DNA of 64,000 nucleotides, from contig CAJNDS010002179.1 of assembly GCA_905221605.1 (NCBI GenBank), positions 236,001 through 300,000 of the forward strand. Reading direction: 5' to 3'. Under the pieces are notes generated by a model. The model saw nothing but the letters and a program-made list of their open reading frames with translations. It made no database searches and was not told the DNA's origin. The translations under genes were made by a program, and so were the position numbers. The DNA comes from Symbiodinium natans (Eukaryota > Sar > Dinophyceae > Suessiales > Symbiodiniaceae). Below, in pieces: positions 12,101 through 23,452 of this stretch; position 1 is the stretch's first letter, and every line of letters starts with the position of its first letter.

Positions 12101-12600
12101 ACCCAAGGCTTCTTTTGATTGCTCTTGCATCGCGGTTTCGTGCCCCGATGCACAAAAGCCCAGGCATGCACACAGAGCACATGCGTTCCCCACTGGTTCC
12201 ATTCTCTGCAGGCGCACGTTGAATGTGTCGGGCCTCTAGCATCGCATGCTGTGAGTTCAAGCGCACGCAGAGACCAGCCAGCATCCAAAACTACTTGTTG
12301 TGACGAGCACGATTGTGCTGCGTCAGCTTCTTCCTTCGGCGCTTGCGCTGACCAAGACTACTCGTGCTCCTTAAGAGCGAAGCATTGGATTTGCTACGCA
12401 ATCTTCTGAGGAACCCCTTGAAGCCTGCTTCCTGCGCCTTCTTCAGAGACCAGTAGCAAAGGCCATCAGGAGACTTGTAGCATTTGTAGCTGTTGCCCTT
12501 CTGCTTCCCGGACAGCCTGATTCTTGTCTCCACTTTCCACCCCTCCTGCGCTTTGGCAATGGTGTCTACGATGTAGTTCCTTAGAGGTTTTTCTCTACCT
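9160..12600 (-). CDS. Multi-exon gene, possible C5-methyltransferase-fold family with MBD-like exon
   Basis: Exon-like minus-strand stretches in order: 12600-12291 (KPLRNYIVDTIAKAQEGWKV, then KQKGNSYKCYKSPDGLCYWS), which resembles a methyl-CpG-binding-like fold (GW..., basic residues, Y.SP.G...S); about 11850-11745 (VEAFAGEAQFTRGLERSGFI, like an AdoMet-binding FxGxG motif); about 11470-11385 (RPGGLFMAAPPCGTWVWV, a PPC motif as in cytosine methyltransferases); about 11275-11205 (SLKSVRLANVLAQRLAYV); about 10895-10805 (ETFQESMLPYGSFWVRYNED); and about 9345-9205 (RRHTDKNGKKRVTG, then AAYPVGFGYAMAP). From memory this order matches a large dinoflagellate family of unknown activity. Catalytic competence cannot be judged and the exons may belong to more than one gene. 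An 0.8-kb polypurine microsatellite fills the intron between the last two exons. Confidence 0.42.
9604..10436. repeat. GAAAGAGA compound microsatellite, 0.8 kb
   Basis: Plus strand is a near-perfect GAAAGAGA octamer array with occasional slips (GAAAGA, AGGAAG, GGGAAA). Decay is greater to the right, and an imperfect purine-rich continuation runs at about 10500-10790. On the coding (minus) strand this is a pyrimidine tract inside an intron. The long KERE-type and LFLS-type frames across it are repeat artefacts. Confidence 0.96.
11635..11742. repeat. 54-bp tandem duplication, two copies
   Basis: CATGTAACTTGGCAACGC starts a 54-base unit at 11635. A second copy starting at 11689 differs at only a few bases. 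In one minus-strand frame it gives an 18-residue repeat (TWLLASKVKS core). It lies just 3' of the methyltransferase-motif exon at 11850-11745. Confidence 0.85.
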
Positions 12601-12639
12601 TGGGCCTGGCAACATCGTAGCTATCTACTACGTGAGATA

Positions 12640-13010
12640 ATTAATGTAAGATGGGACAGTTCATGACTGAGATTCGCTGCTCCCCCACGCTTGCCGGCAT
12701 TTCGACGGTTTTTCAACATCTCAAGCTGCTTTGCGGGATCAGGAACAGATAGCTTTGCATGCTGTAGCGCAAGCTGCTGACAACGGTCCATGGTAACCCT
12801 GAACGCAGATTTTGTAAAGTCCTGGGCCAGCACCACATCTTTGAAGGATTCCTTGGATGTGTCTTGCAAGCTGCGAACAGGAAGCGCTGTTCTCACAAAA
12901 CTACATTTCTGCAACATCAAGGGAATGTGTTGGCAGGCGGCAGCCGTCTTCTTCTTCGTTTCCGGCTTCTTCGAGGCATTCAAATCGGCAGTTGTTCCTA
13001 GCAGCAACCA
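12640..13010 (-). CDS. Candidate exon, unknown protein
   Basis: A minus-strand frame contains LQDTSKESFKDVVLAQDFTK, then DRCQQLALQHAKLSVPDPAK and QLEMLKNRRNAGKRGG, with balanced, coding-like composition. The frame ends with a stop at 12621, but the exon probably ends earlier at a donor. It lies between the acidic repeat protein and the MBD-like exon and may belong to either or to a separate gene. Confidence 0.35.
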
Positions 13011-13149
13011 AGAGGAACTTGAACATGAACCGGCGCACGCACAGTGTGGGTTCACGGGAATGAGCACACAATGGACCGAGGGAATTAGGCGCCCTACAGA
13101 ACCCCATAAAGGATTTATTTGGGTGAGCATCTAATCTCCCTACTCAGAA

Positions 13150-15270
13150 TCAAACGCCAGAAGCTTGCTGTCCTGAACCCTCATCACTCCCTTTCGGCTC
13201 TTTCTCTTTCTCAGTCTCTTCCTCTGACTCGGAGTCTGGTGCATCATCTTTCTGCCAGCTGCTAAAGGAAGGTCGACTGGGCTTCACGGGGGATCGAAGG
13301 CCACGGGCGGCCAGGATCAACTTGTGGTCAGGGTGCTTGTAGTTCTTCGACTTTGCTTTCCCCTTCGCTGTTGCTTTCCCCTTCGCTTTTGCTTTCCCCT
13401 TCGCCGTTGCTTTCCCCTTCGCTTTTGCTTTTGCCAGTCCTTTGCTGGTTGCCTTTGCAGGGGAAATTGTCTCATCGCTGCTGCTGCCACAGTTGCCGGC
13501 GCTTTCTTCTGGCAGAGGGCCCTTTGTCAGCTCCTGCTTTTCGAAACAGTCAGTCATGAAGCACAAAACCGAGAAACTTTGAAGTGGCACATGCACAGCA
13601 AATCCTCTTCTACCCCCACCCACCCCCCCCCCCCCCCCCCAACTCCAACGACTGGCCTTGCTAGCTGCTTCGGCTTCGGAGTCGCTGCCTGCAGCCGAGC
13701 TTGGGGGTGTGGCCACCCTTTGGGACTGCGGATCGTCATCCTCTTCTGCCTCAGACGCACTGCCTGCAGCAGAGCCTTGGGGTGTAGGAACCTTCGAGGA
13801 AGGTGGACCCTCATTTTGCGGTGCTTCGTTTTCGGAGTCACTGCCTGCAACAGAACTTGGGGGTGTGGGAACCTGTGGTGACTGCCGCTCCTCGTGCTGG
13901 GGTGCTTCCGCTTCGACGTCACTGCCTGCAGCAGAACTAGGGGGCGTGGGAACGTTTGGGGGCTCCAGCTCCTCATCCTGTGGTGCCTCGGCTTCAGAGT
14001 CACTACCGGCAACAGAACTTGGGGGTGTGGGCACCTTTGGTGACTGCAGATCCTCATCCTCTGGGGCCTCTTCTTCGGTGTCACCACCGGCAACGGAACT
14101 TGGGGGTGTGGGAACCTTTGGCGACTGCGGATCCTCATCCTCTGGTGCCTCGGCTTCAGAAGCACTACCGGCAACGGAACTTGGGGGTGTGGGCACCTTT
14201 GGCGACTGCGGATCCTCATCCTTTGGTGCCTCGGCTTCAGAGTCACTACCGGCAACGGAACTTGGGGGCGTGGGAACCTTGGGTGATTCCAGATCCTCAT
14301 CCTCTGGTGCCTCGGCTTCGGCGTCACTGCCTGCAACGGAACTTGGGGGTGTGGGCACCGTTGGTGACTGCAGATCCTCATCCTGCGGTGCCTCGGCTTC
14401 GGCGTCACTACCGGCAACGGAACTTGGGGGTGTGGGAACTGTTGGTGACTGCAGATCCTCATCCTGCGGCGCCTCGGCTTCGTTGTCACTACCGGCAACG
14501 GAACTTGGGGGTGTGGGAACCTTTGGTGATTCCGGATCCTCATCCTGCGGCGCCTCGGCTTCGTTGTCACTACCGGCAACGGAACTTGGGGGTGTGGGAA
14601 CCTTTGGTGATTCCGGATCCTCATCCTGCGGTGCCTCGGCTTCAGAGTCACTACCGGCAACGGAACTTGGGGGCGTGGGAACCCTTGGTGATTCCAGATC
14701 CTCATCCTGCTGCGCCTGGGCTTCGTTGTCACTACCGGCAACAGAACTTGGGGGTGTGGGCACCTTTGGTGACTGCAGATCCTCATCCTCTGGGGCCTCT
14801 TCTTCGGTGTCACCACCGGCAACGGAACTTGGGGGTGTGGGCACCTTGGGCGACTGTGGATCCTCATCCGGCGGTGCCTCAGCTTCGGAGTCGTTGCCTG
14901 CAACGGAACTTGGGGGCGTGGGAACTTTTGGCGACTGCGGATCCTCATCCTGTGGTGCCTCGGCTTCGGCGTCACTGCCTGCAACGGAACTTGGGGGTGT
15001 GCGAGCCTTGGGGGACTGCAGGCCCTCATCCTCTGTTGCTTCAGCTTCTGAGTTGCTGCTGGCTGCAGAAGCCGGGGGAGGAACCTCATCCTCATCCTCT
15101 TCGCCCTGGTTGCCAGTGCCCTCCCCTGGGCGCTCGGCAAGAAGCTCATTGCTTGCAGTAACCCTGCTGTTCTTTTGCATGCGCCTGAGCTTTGCCTCCC
15201 TGTCCCCATTCTCGCACGCCTGCTGCCGCTTTGGTTTACCCTTCATGACCAAAGTGTCCTCCTCTACCTC
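13150..15270 (-). CDS. Acidic/proline repeat protein (17 x 27 residues) with Lys/Ala-rich tail
   Basis: A single minus-strand frame runs from an intron acceptor near 15270 to a stop at 13150. The N-terminal exon (VMKGKPKRQQACENGDREAK) precedes seventeen tandem 27-residue units of consensus SDSEAEAPQDEDPQSPKVPT + PPSSVAG. Then comes a segment containing an unbroken C/G run (13619-13640) that looks like an intron with a pyrimidine-rich end and AG|GAGCTGAC acceptor at about 13530. The last part has repeats of AKAKGKATAKGKAKAKGK, similar to basic linker-histone tails, then a Ser/Glu-rich end. The SP and TP sites in each unit would suit proline-directed kinases. A further exon of this gene may lie at about 15465-15320, which reads as Lys/Arg-rich or Glu-rich depending on frame. 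Probably nuclear and disordered; no enzymatic domain. Confidence 0.6.
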   Translation of the reverse strand, partial: EVEEDTLVMKGKPKRQQACENGDREAKLRRMQKNSRVTASNELLAERPGEGTGNQGEEDEDEVPPPASAASSNSEAEATEDEGLQSPKARTPPSSVAGSDAEAEAPQDEDPQSPKVPTPPSSVAGNDSEAEAPPDEDPQSPKVPTPPSSVAGGDTEEEAPEDEDLQSPKVPTPPSSVAGSDNEAQAQQDEDLESPRVPTPPSSVAGSDSEAEAPQDEDPESPKVPTPPSSVAGSDNEAEAPQDEDPESPKVPTPPSSVAGSDNEAEAPQDEDLQSPTVPTPPSSVAGSDAEAEAPQDEDLQSPTVPTPPSSVAGSDAEAEAPEDEDLESPKVPTPPSSVAGSDSEAEAPKDEDPQSPKVPTPPSSVAGSASEAEAPEDEDPQSPKVPTPPSSVAGGDTEEEAPEDEDLQSPKVPTPPSSVAGSDSEAEAPQDEELEPPNVPTPPSSAAGSDVEAEAPQHEERQSPQVPTPPSSVAGSDSENEAPQNEGPPSSKVPTPQGSAAGSASEAEEDDDPQSQRVATPPSSAAGSDSEAEAASKASRWSWGGGGGVGGGRRGFAVHVPLQSFSVLCFMTDCFEKQELTKGPLPEESAGNCGSSSDETISPAKATSKGLAKAKAKGKATAKGKAKAKGKATAKGKAKSKNYKHPDHKLILAARGLRSPVKPSRPSFSSWQKDDAPDSESEEETEKEKEPKGSDEGSGQQASGV
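13700..15070. repeat. 81-bp coding minisatellite, about 17 copies
   Basis: Period checked from successive GGAACTTGGGGG starts (for example 14581 and 14662, 81 bases apart). Units are 80-95% alike and the period is a multiple of three, so all copies stay in frame; long frames also stay open on the other strand and in other phases. Some pairs of neighbouring units are nearly identical, suggesting recent unequal exchange. Confidence 0.93.
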
Positions 15271-15479
15271 AAAAAAAAATTCACACACGCACGCACAAAC
15301 AACGAGACCCTTAAGCATCCTTAAGCAAACAGGATTGTGGCCTCCGGGACTTCTTCATCGTCCGTCTTTTCTTCTTCCTCTTCTCCTTCTTCTTGACTTC
15401 CTTCTTGGCCACGCTCTTCTGGCGCAGCCCCGCAAGCACTCCTTTGCAAAGGCAAAGCCGGTAAGAACCCCATAGGACC

Positions 15480-17300
15480 TATATACGATTACTGATGTTT
15501 CACACAGTCATAGGTTTAAGGAGACAGAGCTTGCTAAAGATGATTTGTCGGGACGCCCTAAATCTCGGAGATATCAGGGACTAGTGCTGCTGCAGAAACT
15601 GGGGGCACAGATTTTTCGGGATTCAGAAAGGGGCAGGAAGACCATGTATACAGTGTCCACTTAATTAGGACTAATCTATAGAAACCCACATGAGCTCCAT
15701 GATCGCGTGCATGAACCCTACGCGACGAAACGCGTCAACACTGACATCCAGTGGCCAGCGTGCGCAAGAACGCGCGTGCCTAGGATCGCTCACGGTAGGA
15801 AGATGTAGGAAGCATGCATGCGTATGAGCGTGTACACAATTTATGCCCAAAGCACAACAAGCGAGCGCGCGGCAGAGAACGAGCATGACCGTGTGCCTAT
15901 TTGGGGTTCATTAGAAAAGTAAGCTATTGGAGTAGTGCAGAAAGGCAAAGATGAGTAACTACGCAAGTATGTACAGGGGTACCTGGCTACTTTTATTGGG
16001 TCGTTTCAAGCACCAGCTGCCAGCAATGTCTCTCCCACGCACAAACCCCATCAATCGTCACGCTTCCCATTTCTTGCAGGATTGCGTCGCCAAGCAGTGC
16101 ATGTTTGTTTTGTGGCTTCGACATCTTCTCTTGACATGTTATACTGCCATCCTGTCTCTCAAAAACGTCGTCGTTCGTAAGTCCCGTAACCGAACAGATT
16201 GCCCCAAGCATGCGTGTAGAAACGTCCTGCAGCGACCCACGCGATATACCCGGAAAGATGTTAGCAAGATCATACAGTTCTTCAACATCCTCGTGTGCTC
16301 ATCCTGCAGATTACAGCGACTAGCTCAAGCGCAAGCTTGTCTTTTACTTTCCATAAGGTAACAGGATGCATAATCGGCCGCGTTGAAGAACTGCAGGAGC
16401 ACACGTCACGTACAGTCGTAGAGCTCACACCCACGTTGGAATCATCCCAAGAACTTTGTCCCCAGATGTCCTGGATTCCTGAACCCCAGAGTACCCTTCT
16501 ACAAGGGCTTTTGCAAAGGCCATCTAGATTCGGGAGTAGCCTAGGAATACAAGGGTACCCTTTTGGTTTTAAGGGGATTAGAAGGGAACCCCAACCCTAA
16601 AAGAAGGACAAAAGCCCTACGGCCTACATCCCATTTACCTCCTTAGGAATACGAATTGTTTGTTTTGTTGCCAAAGTCAACATGCAGAAACACAAACTGC
16701 GGATACTTCAAACGCCCTGCAACCTCACCCCAAAGAGGCCATCTAAAATAAGCGAAACGGCTCATTTCTAAGGTCCGTGCACAAACCAGACATACAGAAG
16801 CCTACACCTAGCAGCTGCCGGCAAGCCAAACCTCATAACCCAGAACCGATAAAAGCATCTTGAACATTTTCGACCCCAAATCACACAATTTTCCTTCAAC
16901 GACCTTTGCTGCAAGCAAGAGTCATGGAAACTGGAGGCATGTCACCGGGTTCATCTTCGAGAATCACTTGTGTCTCCAGCGTTGCTGGATCCACAGGCTC
17001 GGTCCTGGTCATGGGTGCTGCAGGGTTAAAGCAGGGACCACATAGCTAGCTCGAGAGCAAGGTCAAACTGATGATCAGTCCTTGAGGGTGGAATCTTCCT
17101 CTTACGTGTAATCGCTTTGCCGCATCGAACCAAAACTTCGTGAATTCGCTTTGCCTCGAATAGCGACACATGTTTCTAGCAGCCTGTCTCAAACAATCTT
17201 ACTTGACCACTGAGCAATGCTGCACCAGGCTCCTCATCAGTAACCCATGACTCAAGCGGTTCATCTCTCGGACCTCAAGCTTGCCAGATCTGTCATTTTC
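15480..17300. other. Gene-poor stretch with a weak exon candidate
   Basis: No confident gene. A minus-strand frame at about 16200-16040 (contains VTGLTNDDVFERQDGSITCQ and NKHALLGDAILQEMG) has coding-like composition and could be a lone exon, confidence about 0.3. One short element with inverted ends lies at 16489-16590. The rest shows no repeat array or recognisable domain. Confidence 0.4.
16489..16590. mobile_element. Short inverted-repeat element, family N copy 1
   Basis: Ends GTACCCTTCTA and TAGAAGGGAAC pair with one mismatch. The interior AGGAATAC...GGGTACCCTTTTGG...TAAGGGG is shared with 25955-26012 and, in reverse orientation, 52065-52141. No coding capacity; MITE-like. Family and TSD not established. 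Confidence 0.5.
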
Positions 17301-17339
17301 AGATCAAGCTACACACGTTGGCATAGACAAGCCTTATGC

Positions 17340-17577
17340 ACTCCACAGGTACCAAGGCTCTGACTCAACTTGTGTTTATAGTTTAGCAGCGATATCATAA
17401 TGCGAATCTTTCGCTCACGGCACAATCTGCCTGTGCGATTGTAGCTCTCCAAAGCCTCATAAAGCCAGCGATTCGGCTTCGCCCGCACATCACCACCCGA
17501 GCACAACGTCCCACGCTTCTTTAAATCTGCCACATCGGGCAAATGATTCTCCAACGCAATCAGCAGCTTCCTCAGCT
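17340..17577 (-). CDS. Candidate exon, unknown protein
   Basis: A minus-strand frame with coding-like composition contains ENHLPDVADLKKRGTLCSGG, then AKPNRWLYEALESYNRTGRL and KIRIMISLLNYKHKL. No family recognised, and no start or stop assigned. It stands alone between gene-poor flanks just before the telomeric-repeat province. Confidence 0.38.
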
Positions 17578-17579
17578 AG

Positions 17580-18178
17580 TTGTGGACGTAAACTTTAGTG
17601 TGACCGGGCTGCAAGCACACCTAGCTAACCCATTTGAGCTGAGATGCCTGGCATTCTTGCCGAGCTTTTTGCGATGATAGATGTAGTCACGCTCAGTGCA
17701 TATCGGCGCCGACATTGCTCTCAACGAGCAAGCAGAGCTTACTTGTAAACACAGACACGTTGCCAGAACACTTTTGCCACTATACAGCATTCAGTCACGC
17801 CCTATAGCTCTAGCACACATCGATCTACATCGTTGCCTGAATAACACACTGCTTGCCCAAATGCCCTGGCGGAGGCCGAGCAGATCAGCAACGACATCGC
17901 TATCATCATCCTGGGTTTAGTGGTCCTAGTCGTAGAACTGGTCCGGCCTAAGTACCATCAGTTAAGAGGCACTATCCCTCAAATGCCCTTTATTAACATG
18001 TACTTTACACCAGGCTGAGCAATGTGTCAGCTATTAAAGGCCACTTTGTGGCACCAATCCGACAAAAAAAGTGGGATGATGAACAAAGTTGTTTACAGAC
18101 ACTTTGTGTAGCTAAAGCTACGTAAACCGAATCTGCGCGATTGCCACACTATTAAGAAGCAGTCGGGGGGTCCAGGTA
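17580..18178. other. No gene seen
   Basis: Only short frames. Contains GGTACTTAAC-like and CTATTAAAGGCCACTTTGTGG segments resembling decayed short repeats; nothing else is supported. Confidence 0.4.
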
Positions 18179-18857
18179 GGGTTTAGGGTTTAGGGTTTAG
18201 GGTTTAGGGTTTAGGGTTTAGGGTTGGAGGGTTTACAGGGCATACCTTGGGGACAAAATGGACCCTCAAATTGGGGTTTAGGGTTTAAGGTTCAGGGGTC
18301 ATGTCATATACCCTATACTACGACAGCCTGAGGCTTGGCAGGGCTTAGGTTTGGGGACGTTTCGGGTTTAGGGGTGTTTTCGGGGCTTAGTGTTGTGCTT
18401 CTGATTTGGGCTGTTTCGGGCTTCGGGTTGTTTAGGGGCCTCCGACAGGTTGATGGGGCTTTGGCTTAGCACCATTGATCCCGAATGGGCCCAAATGGTC
18501 AACTGCTCGTAGGTTTAGATTGTGTGGCCCAACTTCGTGGCCAAGGACCACATTTCCTTTCCAAGAGCCAAACTTCGCAGCCAAGGGTCACAAAGGGTCA
18601 AGGCTTCGCAGCCCAGGGGTCCAAATTTCGGGGGCAAGGTGACAAATTGGAGTGGCCAAGGGTCCAAAACCTCGCGGCCAAGTAAACCCTAAACCCTAAA
18701 CCCTAAACCCTAAACCCTAAACCCTAAACCCTCAAGGGTCCAAAAACTCACTGCCAAGGGCCAAGGGTCCGAAATTTCGCGGGCAAGGGCCAAGGGCCCA
18801 AATTTCGTGGGTCCGAAATTCTCGCGGGCAAGGGTGCAAAATTTCGCGGCCAAGGGT

Positions 18858-18973
18858 GGTGCATGGTACTTCTTAACCAATTGTAACTGTATTTGTAATC
18901 AGATTAGGGCACTTATGGGGATTGTAAGTAGGTTATAAGTACAGTTATAGTTGGTTAATAAGTACCCTGCACC
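18858..18973. mobile_element. Foldback element, family K copy 1
   Basis: Left end GGTGCATGGTACTTCTTAAC and right end GTTAATAAGTACCCTGCACC are inverted repeats with few mismatches, continuing inwards as ACCAATTGTAACTGT / ACAGTTATAGTTGG. About 116 bp, non-coding. A related A/T-rich palindrome lies at 48774-48859. Confidence 0.7.
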
Positions 18974-21900
18974 TTTTTGCATCCAGGTCTCACGCCGGGC
19001 ATCACCAGATTTACTGAAGAGGCAGTACCCTGAACCTTCAAACCCTAAACCCTAAATTTTAAACCCTAAACCCTAAACCCGACACTCAACAGCCCCGAAA
19101 CCCTGCAGGGCGGGGCTCTCAGGGTGCTAAAGGGCGCCTTAGATCTCCATCTCCCGATAGGGTTCAGGGTTCAAGGGCTTCGTTTTCACCCTGCGCAGGG
19201 TGTTCTGAAGGTTTAGGGCTTAGGGCTTAGGGTTTAGGGTATAGTGTATAGGGTTCAGGGGTGTTTAGGGTATATGGAGCTTAGGGCTTAGGGCTTAGGG
19301 TATAGGGCTTAGGGTTTAGGGCTCAAGGTTTAGGGTTTAGGGTATGGACCGCAAAGGCATCCCGGAAGACCCCAAGAAGCTCCGGGCACCGCACTGAGGG
19401 AGAAGCCTAGAGCAACCTCGGCACAAGACTCATGTAAACCTTGAACCCTGAACCCTCAACCCTCAACCCTAAACCCTGAACCCTAAACCCTAAAGCCCCC
19501 TACTATTGTAACCCTAAACCCTGAACCCTAAACCCTTGCACCCTAAACCCTAAACTCGCGTCTTCGGGTCCAAAGTTACCCGGCATAGTTCTTCAACTCA
19601 CCCTATAAAGTGTGGATTCGAGAGTGGAATGAATAAATGAGCAACGCCCCACAACCCAAAGATTTGGGGAGTTTAGGGTTTGGGGTTAAGTTTACGGTTT
19701 CGGGTTACAAGAACCCGAAGCCCCGCAACAGCACTGACTGGACCCCCACGGACCCTCAGCATTTCCATGAGGGTAGTTCTCTAAATTCGGGTCCCTTTTT
19801 GGGATCGCCCTAGACCCTAAACCCTAAATAAACCCTAAACCCCAAACCCCAAACCCCAAACCCCAAACCCTAAACCCTAAACCCTAAACCCTAAACCCTA
19901 AACCCTAAACCCTAACCCCCCCCTAGTATTTAGAGAGCTGCCCATGCAAAACAACCGACCCGCTAGTCAGAAATGCCATGCTGAGGGCCCGTGCCGGCAT
20001 GCAACCTCAGTTCGACAAGGGTTTAGGGTTTAGGGTTTAGGGTTTGGGGTTTAGGGTTTAGGGTTTAGGGTTTGGGGTTTAGGGTTTAGGGTTTGGGGTT
20101 TGGGGTTTAGGGTTTAGGTTTAGGGTTTGGGGTTTAGGGTTTAGGGTTTTGGGTTTAAGGTTTAGGGGCAACACAAGCATGCCGGGCCTGATGGGCTCTC
20201 TTATGGATTTTAATAATAACAATGGTAAGAATACTATAACATAATGTAATATATTTCATATAATATCTAATAATGATCACTACTAAGCAAAATGAAAAGA
20301 AAAATAAACAATAAGTCACAACTCATACAATACAATCTCATAATAAATACATATAAATACTACTAAGCAGAAATGAGGACAACACATTAACAATAAATCT
20401 AAAGAGTCGGCTTGCAACGCGGGCTTCTGGCGGGTAATGTCAGGGGTTACATTAAAGCCCAACAAGGTCGTTTTGTCCAAAGACTCTATAGACTCTAGAC
20501 GGGCCAAGCCGCTGAGGGTGTTTCGTGGCGAGAAAGCCTCCTTGACGCCGGTAACGCCCTGGTCAGGCGATGTCTTCTCGTGCAGACACCACTGACGAAA
20601 ACCCTGCATGATGTCTTTTCTACCCTAAATCCCTTTTTGCCACTGGACTGAAGGCAAGCCAGATTCCCCTTCTGCATCCGGGCTTGGGAAGTCGGCCGGG
20701 GAAAGTCGTACTTCTCCCAAGACGTTTCCCCTGAACCCTAAACCCCAATCCCTAGCCCTAAACCCTAAGCCCTAAGCCCTAAACCCTCCCCAAACAAACA
20801 GGCGATGCCACACAATAGTTCACAATAGAGATGGCGTTGAGGGCCCAGCTCCAAGCCCCGCCTCGAAGAGAAAGGAGAAAAACACACCGCTGATCAGGGA
20901 GACCTTGGCCAGTTGTGCATGGTGAGCACTTATAGGGTTTAGGGTTTAGGGTTTGGGGTTGGGGTTTGGGGTTTGGGGTTTGGGGTCTGGGGTCTGGGGT
21001 CTGGGGTCTGGGGTTTGGGGTTTGGGGTTTGGGGTTCAGAGTAGTCTCCAAAACGCTCCCTAAGCTTCCCCAAGGTTCCCTAGGTACCTACCCTTCATGA
21101 ACTCCCCTCCCTTATTAAGAACCCTATAAGCTCTGGGCGAAGGCGCGCGTGCACTGAAAAGTATACGTAGAGAGCCTTAAGTTTATAGGCGTTTCCCAAG
21201 CCTTAAACTCCTGAACCCCCTTCAGTGAGTCTCCGAACTCGGGCGCCGGCGCTTCCCTGAAAAACAACCAAGACCTGACCGTCCTTGGCGTGCTGGCGTT
21301 GCGAAGGTCAGCGGTTGATGTGAATTGTGGGCCCATTTGACGAGGATGAGGTACAAACATCCAGCCCCCCCCCCCCCCCCCCGGAACAAAAAAAAACAAA
21401 AAAGAAAACTAAGCGGGCTCAGGTTGTATCGGCCCACAAGACAGACCAGCACGCCAAGTGCATCGTTTCAGGCTCTGACGAGAAGTGTGGCATTGTCCCC
21501 CAGGGCCTTCACGCTCAGCAGGATCTTTGCCGCCCTGGGCTGTTTAGGGTCGGGTTTAGGGTTTAGGGTTTTGTGCTTCGAGTTTTGGGATCCCTAAATA
21601 TTGAACCCCTACAAACCCTCCAATTCGCGATCAACTTTACAGTCGCAAGCCCCACTCTGAGACCCGCACTCCACAGCAATGAAGACCTCGAGGCTTGGGG
21701 TGGAATAGGCTAAACCCTCGTTAGGGTTTAGGGCTTGGGGCCCAAATAGAGCTGGTATTTGTCAAAATTTAAACGAAGAACATCGTATGTAGTAAATCAC
21801 AAACGGTAAGCAGCAGTCGCCAATAGAAGAAGGTACTGGCAAATCGCGAAATGAATGGCAAGAAGCCGTCGTAGTCACCAGATGAACAATAGTCCTGCGT

Positions 21901-22059
21901 AGGGAGTGGTCATAGTCATCGTAAGAGTCACATGCGGCGACATAGTTGGTAGTAGTTTGTGGTTTCATACCTGGAGCTGGGGCCACGCCGCACTTTTGCG
22001 GCCCAGTGGCAGCTTACCCGCCCCGCTTAAACCCCAAAGCCCCCCCCCCTCCCTAAACC

Positions 22060-22388
22060 AAGGCTTGAGGACCCGGCAAGGACCAAAGCAATCTCGAAGC
22101 CCCTCCCCAGCCACGTTCGCCGCCTGCAGTGTCACTTTGCGCAAGACTTCCTGGCACCTCATACTGACGCAGACTACTCCCACAGGGTGTTGCGACCTCT
22201 CCGTGAGATTGGGCCCTTACAAGTTTCAGCAAGACTTTCTTCCAAGCTACACCAGGGTACACAACATTGAACAGCACAATTTCTTGGCCCAATTCGCGAA
22301 TCAAATCCACAAATTGGTCCATAAATTGAAGCTGCCAAGGGCAACTTCGACGGGGCGAGCGCAAGACGATCAATCTCTTGGGGGCCAA
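22060..22388 (-). CDS. Weak exon candidate
   Basis: The minus-strand frame contains LQFMDQFVDLIRELGQEIVL, then YPGVAWKKVLLKLVRAQ, in otherwise repeat-rich DNA. Composition is coding-like, but there is no recognised domain, neighbour exon or clear splice pair. It could be a decayed gene fragment. Confidence 0.22.
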
Positions 22389-23355
22389 AGGACGAAATAA
22401 ACCGTAAGCCCTAAGCCCTATAAACCCTGAACCCGAAGCCCTTTTACGGGGGCGCTGGCGTTGAACCCGCAGGGTCCAGGCTCTGTGCCAGCTACCGCCA
22501 GTTCCGACGCTAATGCCCTGAAAGCTACAAGAGCTTAAGACCCATCCGAGGGTTTCCCCAAACTAGGAGTTTAGGGTTTTATACCCTAAACCTTAACCCC
22601 TATAAACCCTAAACCCTAAAAGGGTGCCACTGGGCTACCAAGACAAAGCATGGCAGAGGTGCCAGGTGTGTAGGCTGCGCCAGAAGGAGTCCTCCACTGC
22701 ATCACCTTCAGCACCGGAGCAGATAGGGCTTAGGGCTTAGGGCTTAGGGTTTAGGGTTTAGGGTTTAGGCTTTAGGGTTTCGGGTGTAGGGGTTTGCCTC
22801 TGACACCCCACAGGGGCTCAGCCATCCAGGGTGTTTTCTGAGGGGCGTCGGGCATGCAACGTCACACAGTCCTAGCTGCCAGCGTCGACCGCTCAAGCTC
22901 ACAGGGTTTAGGGTTTAGGGTTTAGGGCCGTTTAGGGTTTCGAGGAGGCGTTCCAGGCGTTCCAGTGCCCTAGAATTTCAAGCTGTTCAAGCGCAAAAGC
23001 CCAGGAACGACAGGACATCTCGACATGAGCATCTACATTGCAAACCTCCCTCACAAACACCCCCCCCTCATTCCCCCCTGCCCAGACCCAATTTAAGCCC
23101 TAAACCCCAAACCCTAAACCCTAAACCGACTGGCTTGGTGCCAAGCCAGTCTCCGCAATTGGGGTGTCCCCCGACTGTGACCTGAGACTGGAGTGTTGAG
23201 AAGCATCGCCCTCAGCATAGGCTCCTTGAGCTCTTAGGGTTTAGGGTTTAGGGCTCAAACCGGGTTCCATGGATCAGTGGAGAAAAAGGCTTCTGTCCAA
23301 CAGCCTTGGCTCTGCAACCTGCCACACACGCCAGCCAGCACCCTCACATGCCCAA

Positions 23356-23452
23356 AAAGCCCTCTTTACCCCCTTGAATATAAGGAAGACACCTTAAATT
23401 ATATAGGGATCCTTAATGTGAGTTAACGTATATTGAAGGGGTACTGGGCTCC
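23356..23452. mobile_element. Short inverted-repeat element, family F copy 3 (decayed)
   Basis: Contains CCCCTTGAATATAAGGAAG...CCTTAAATTATATAGGGATCC and ends ...AAGGGGTACTGGGCTCC, matching in layout the better copies at 31215-31315 and 56997-57100. Inverted ends are imperfect. Confidence 0.5.

Noticed and set aside
13658-15475. 605-codon plus-strand frame with SSSCGASASESLPATELGGV repeats
   Set aside because: Shadow of the 81-bp coding repeat; splice signals and neighbouring genes favour the minus strand.
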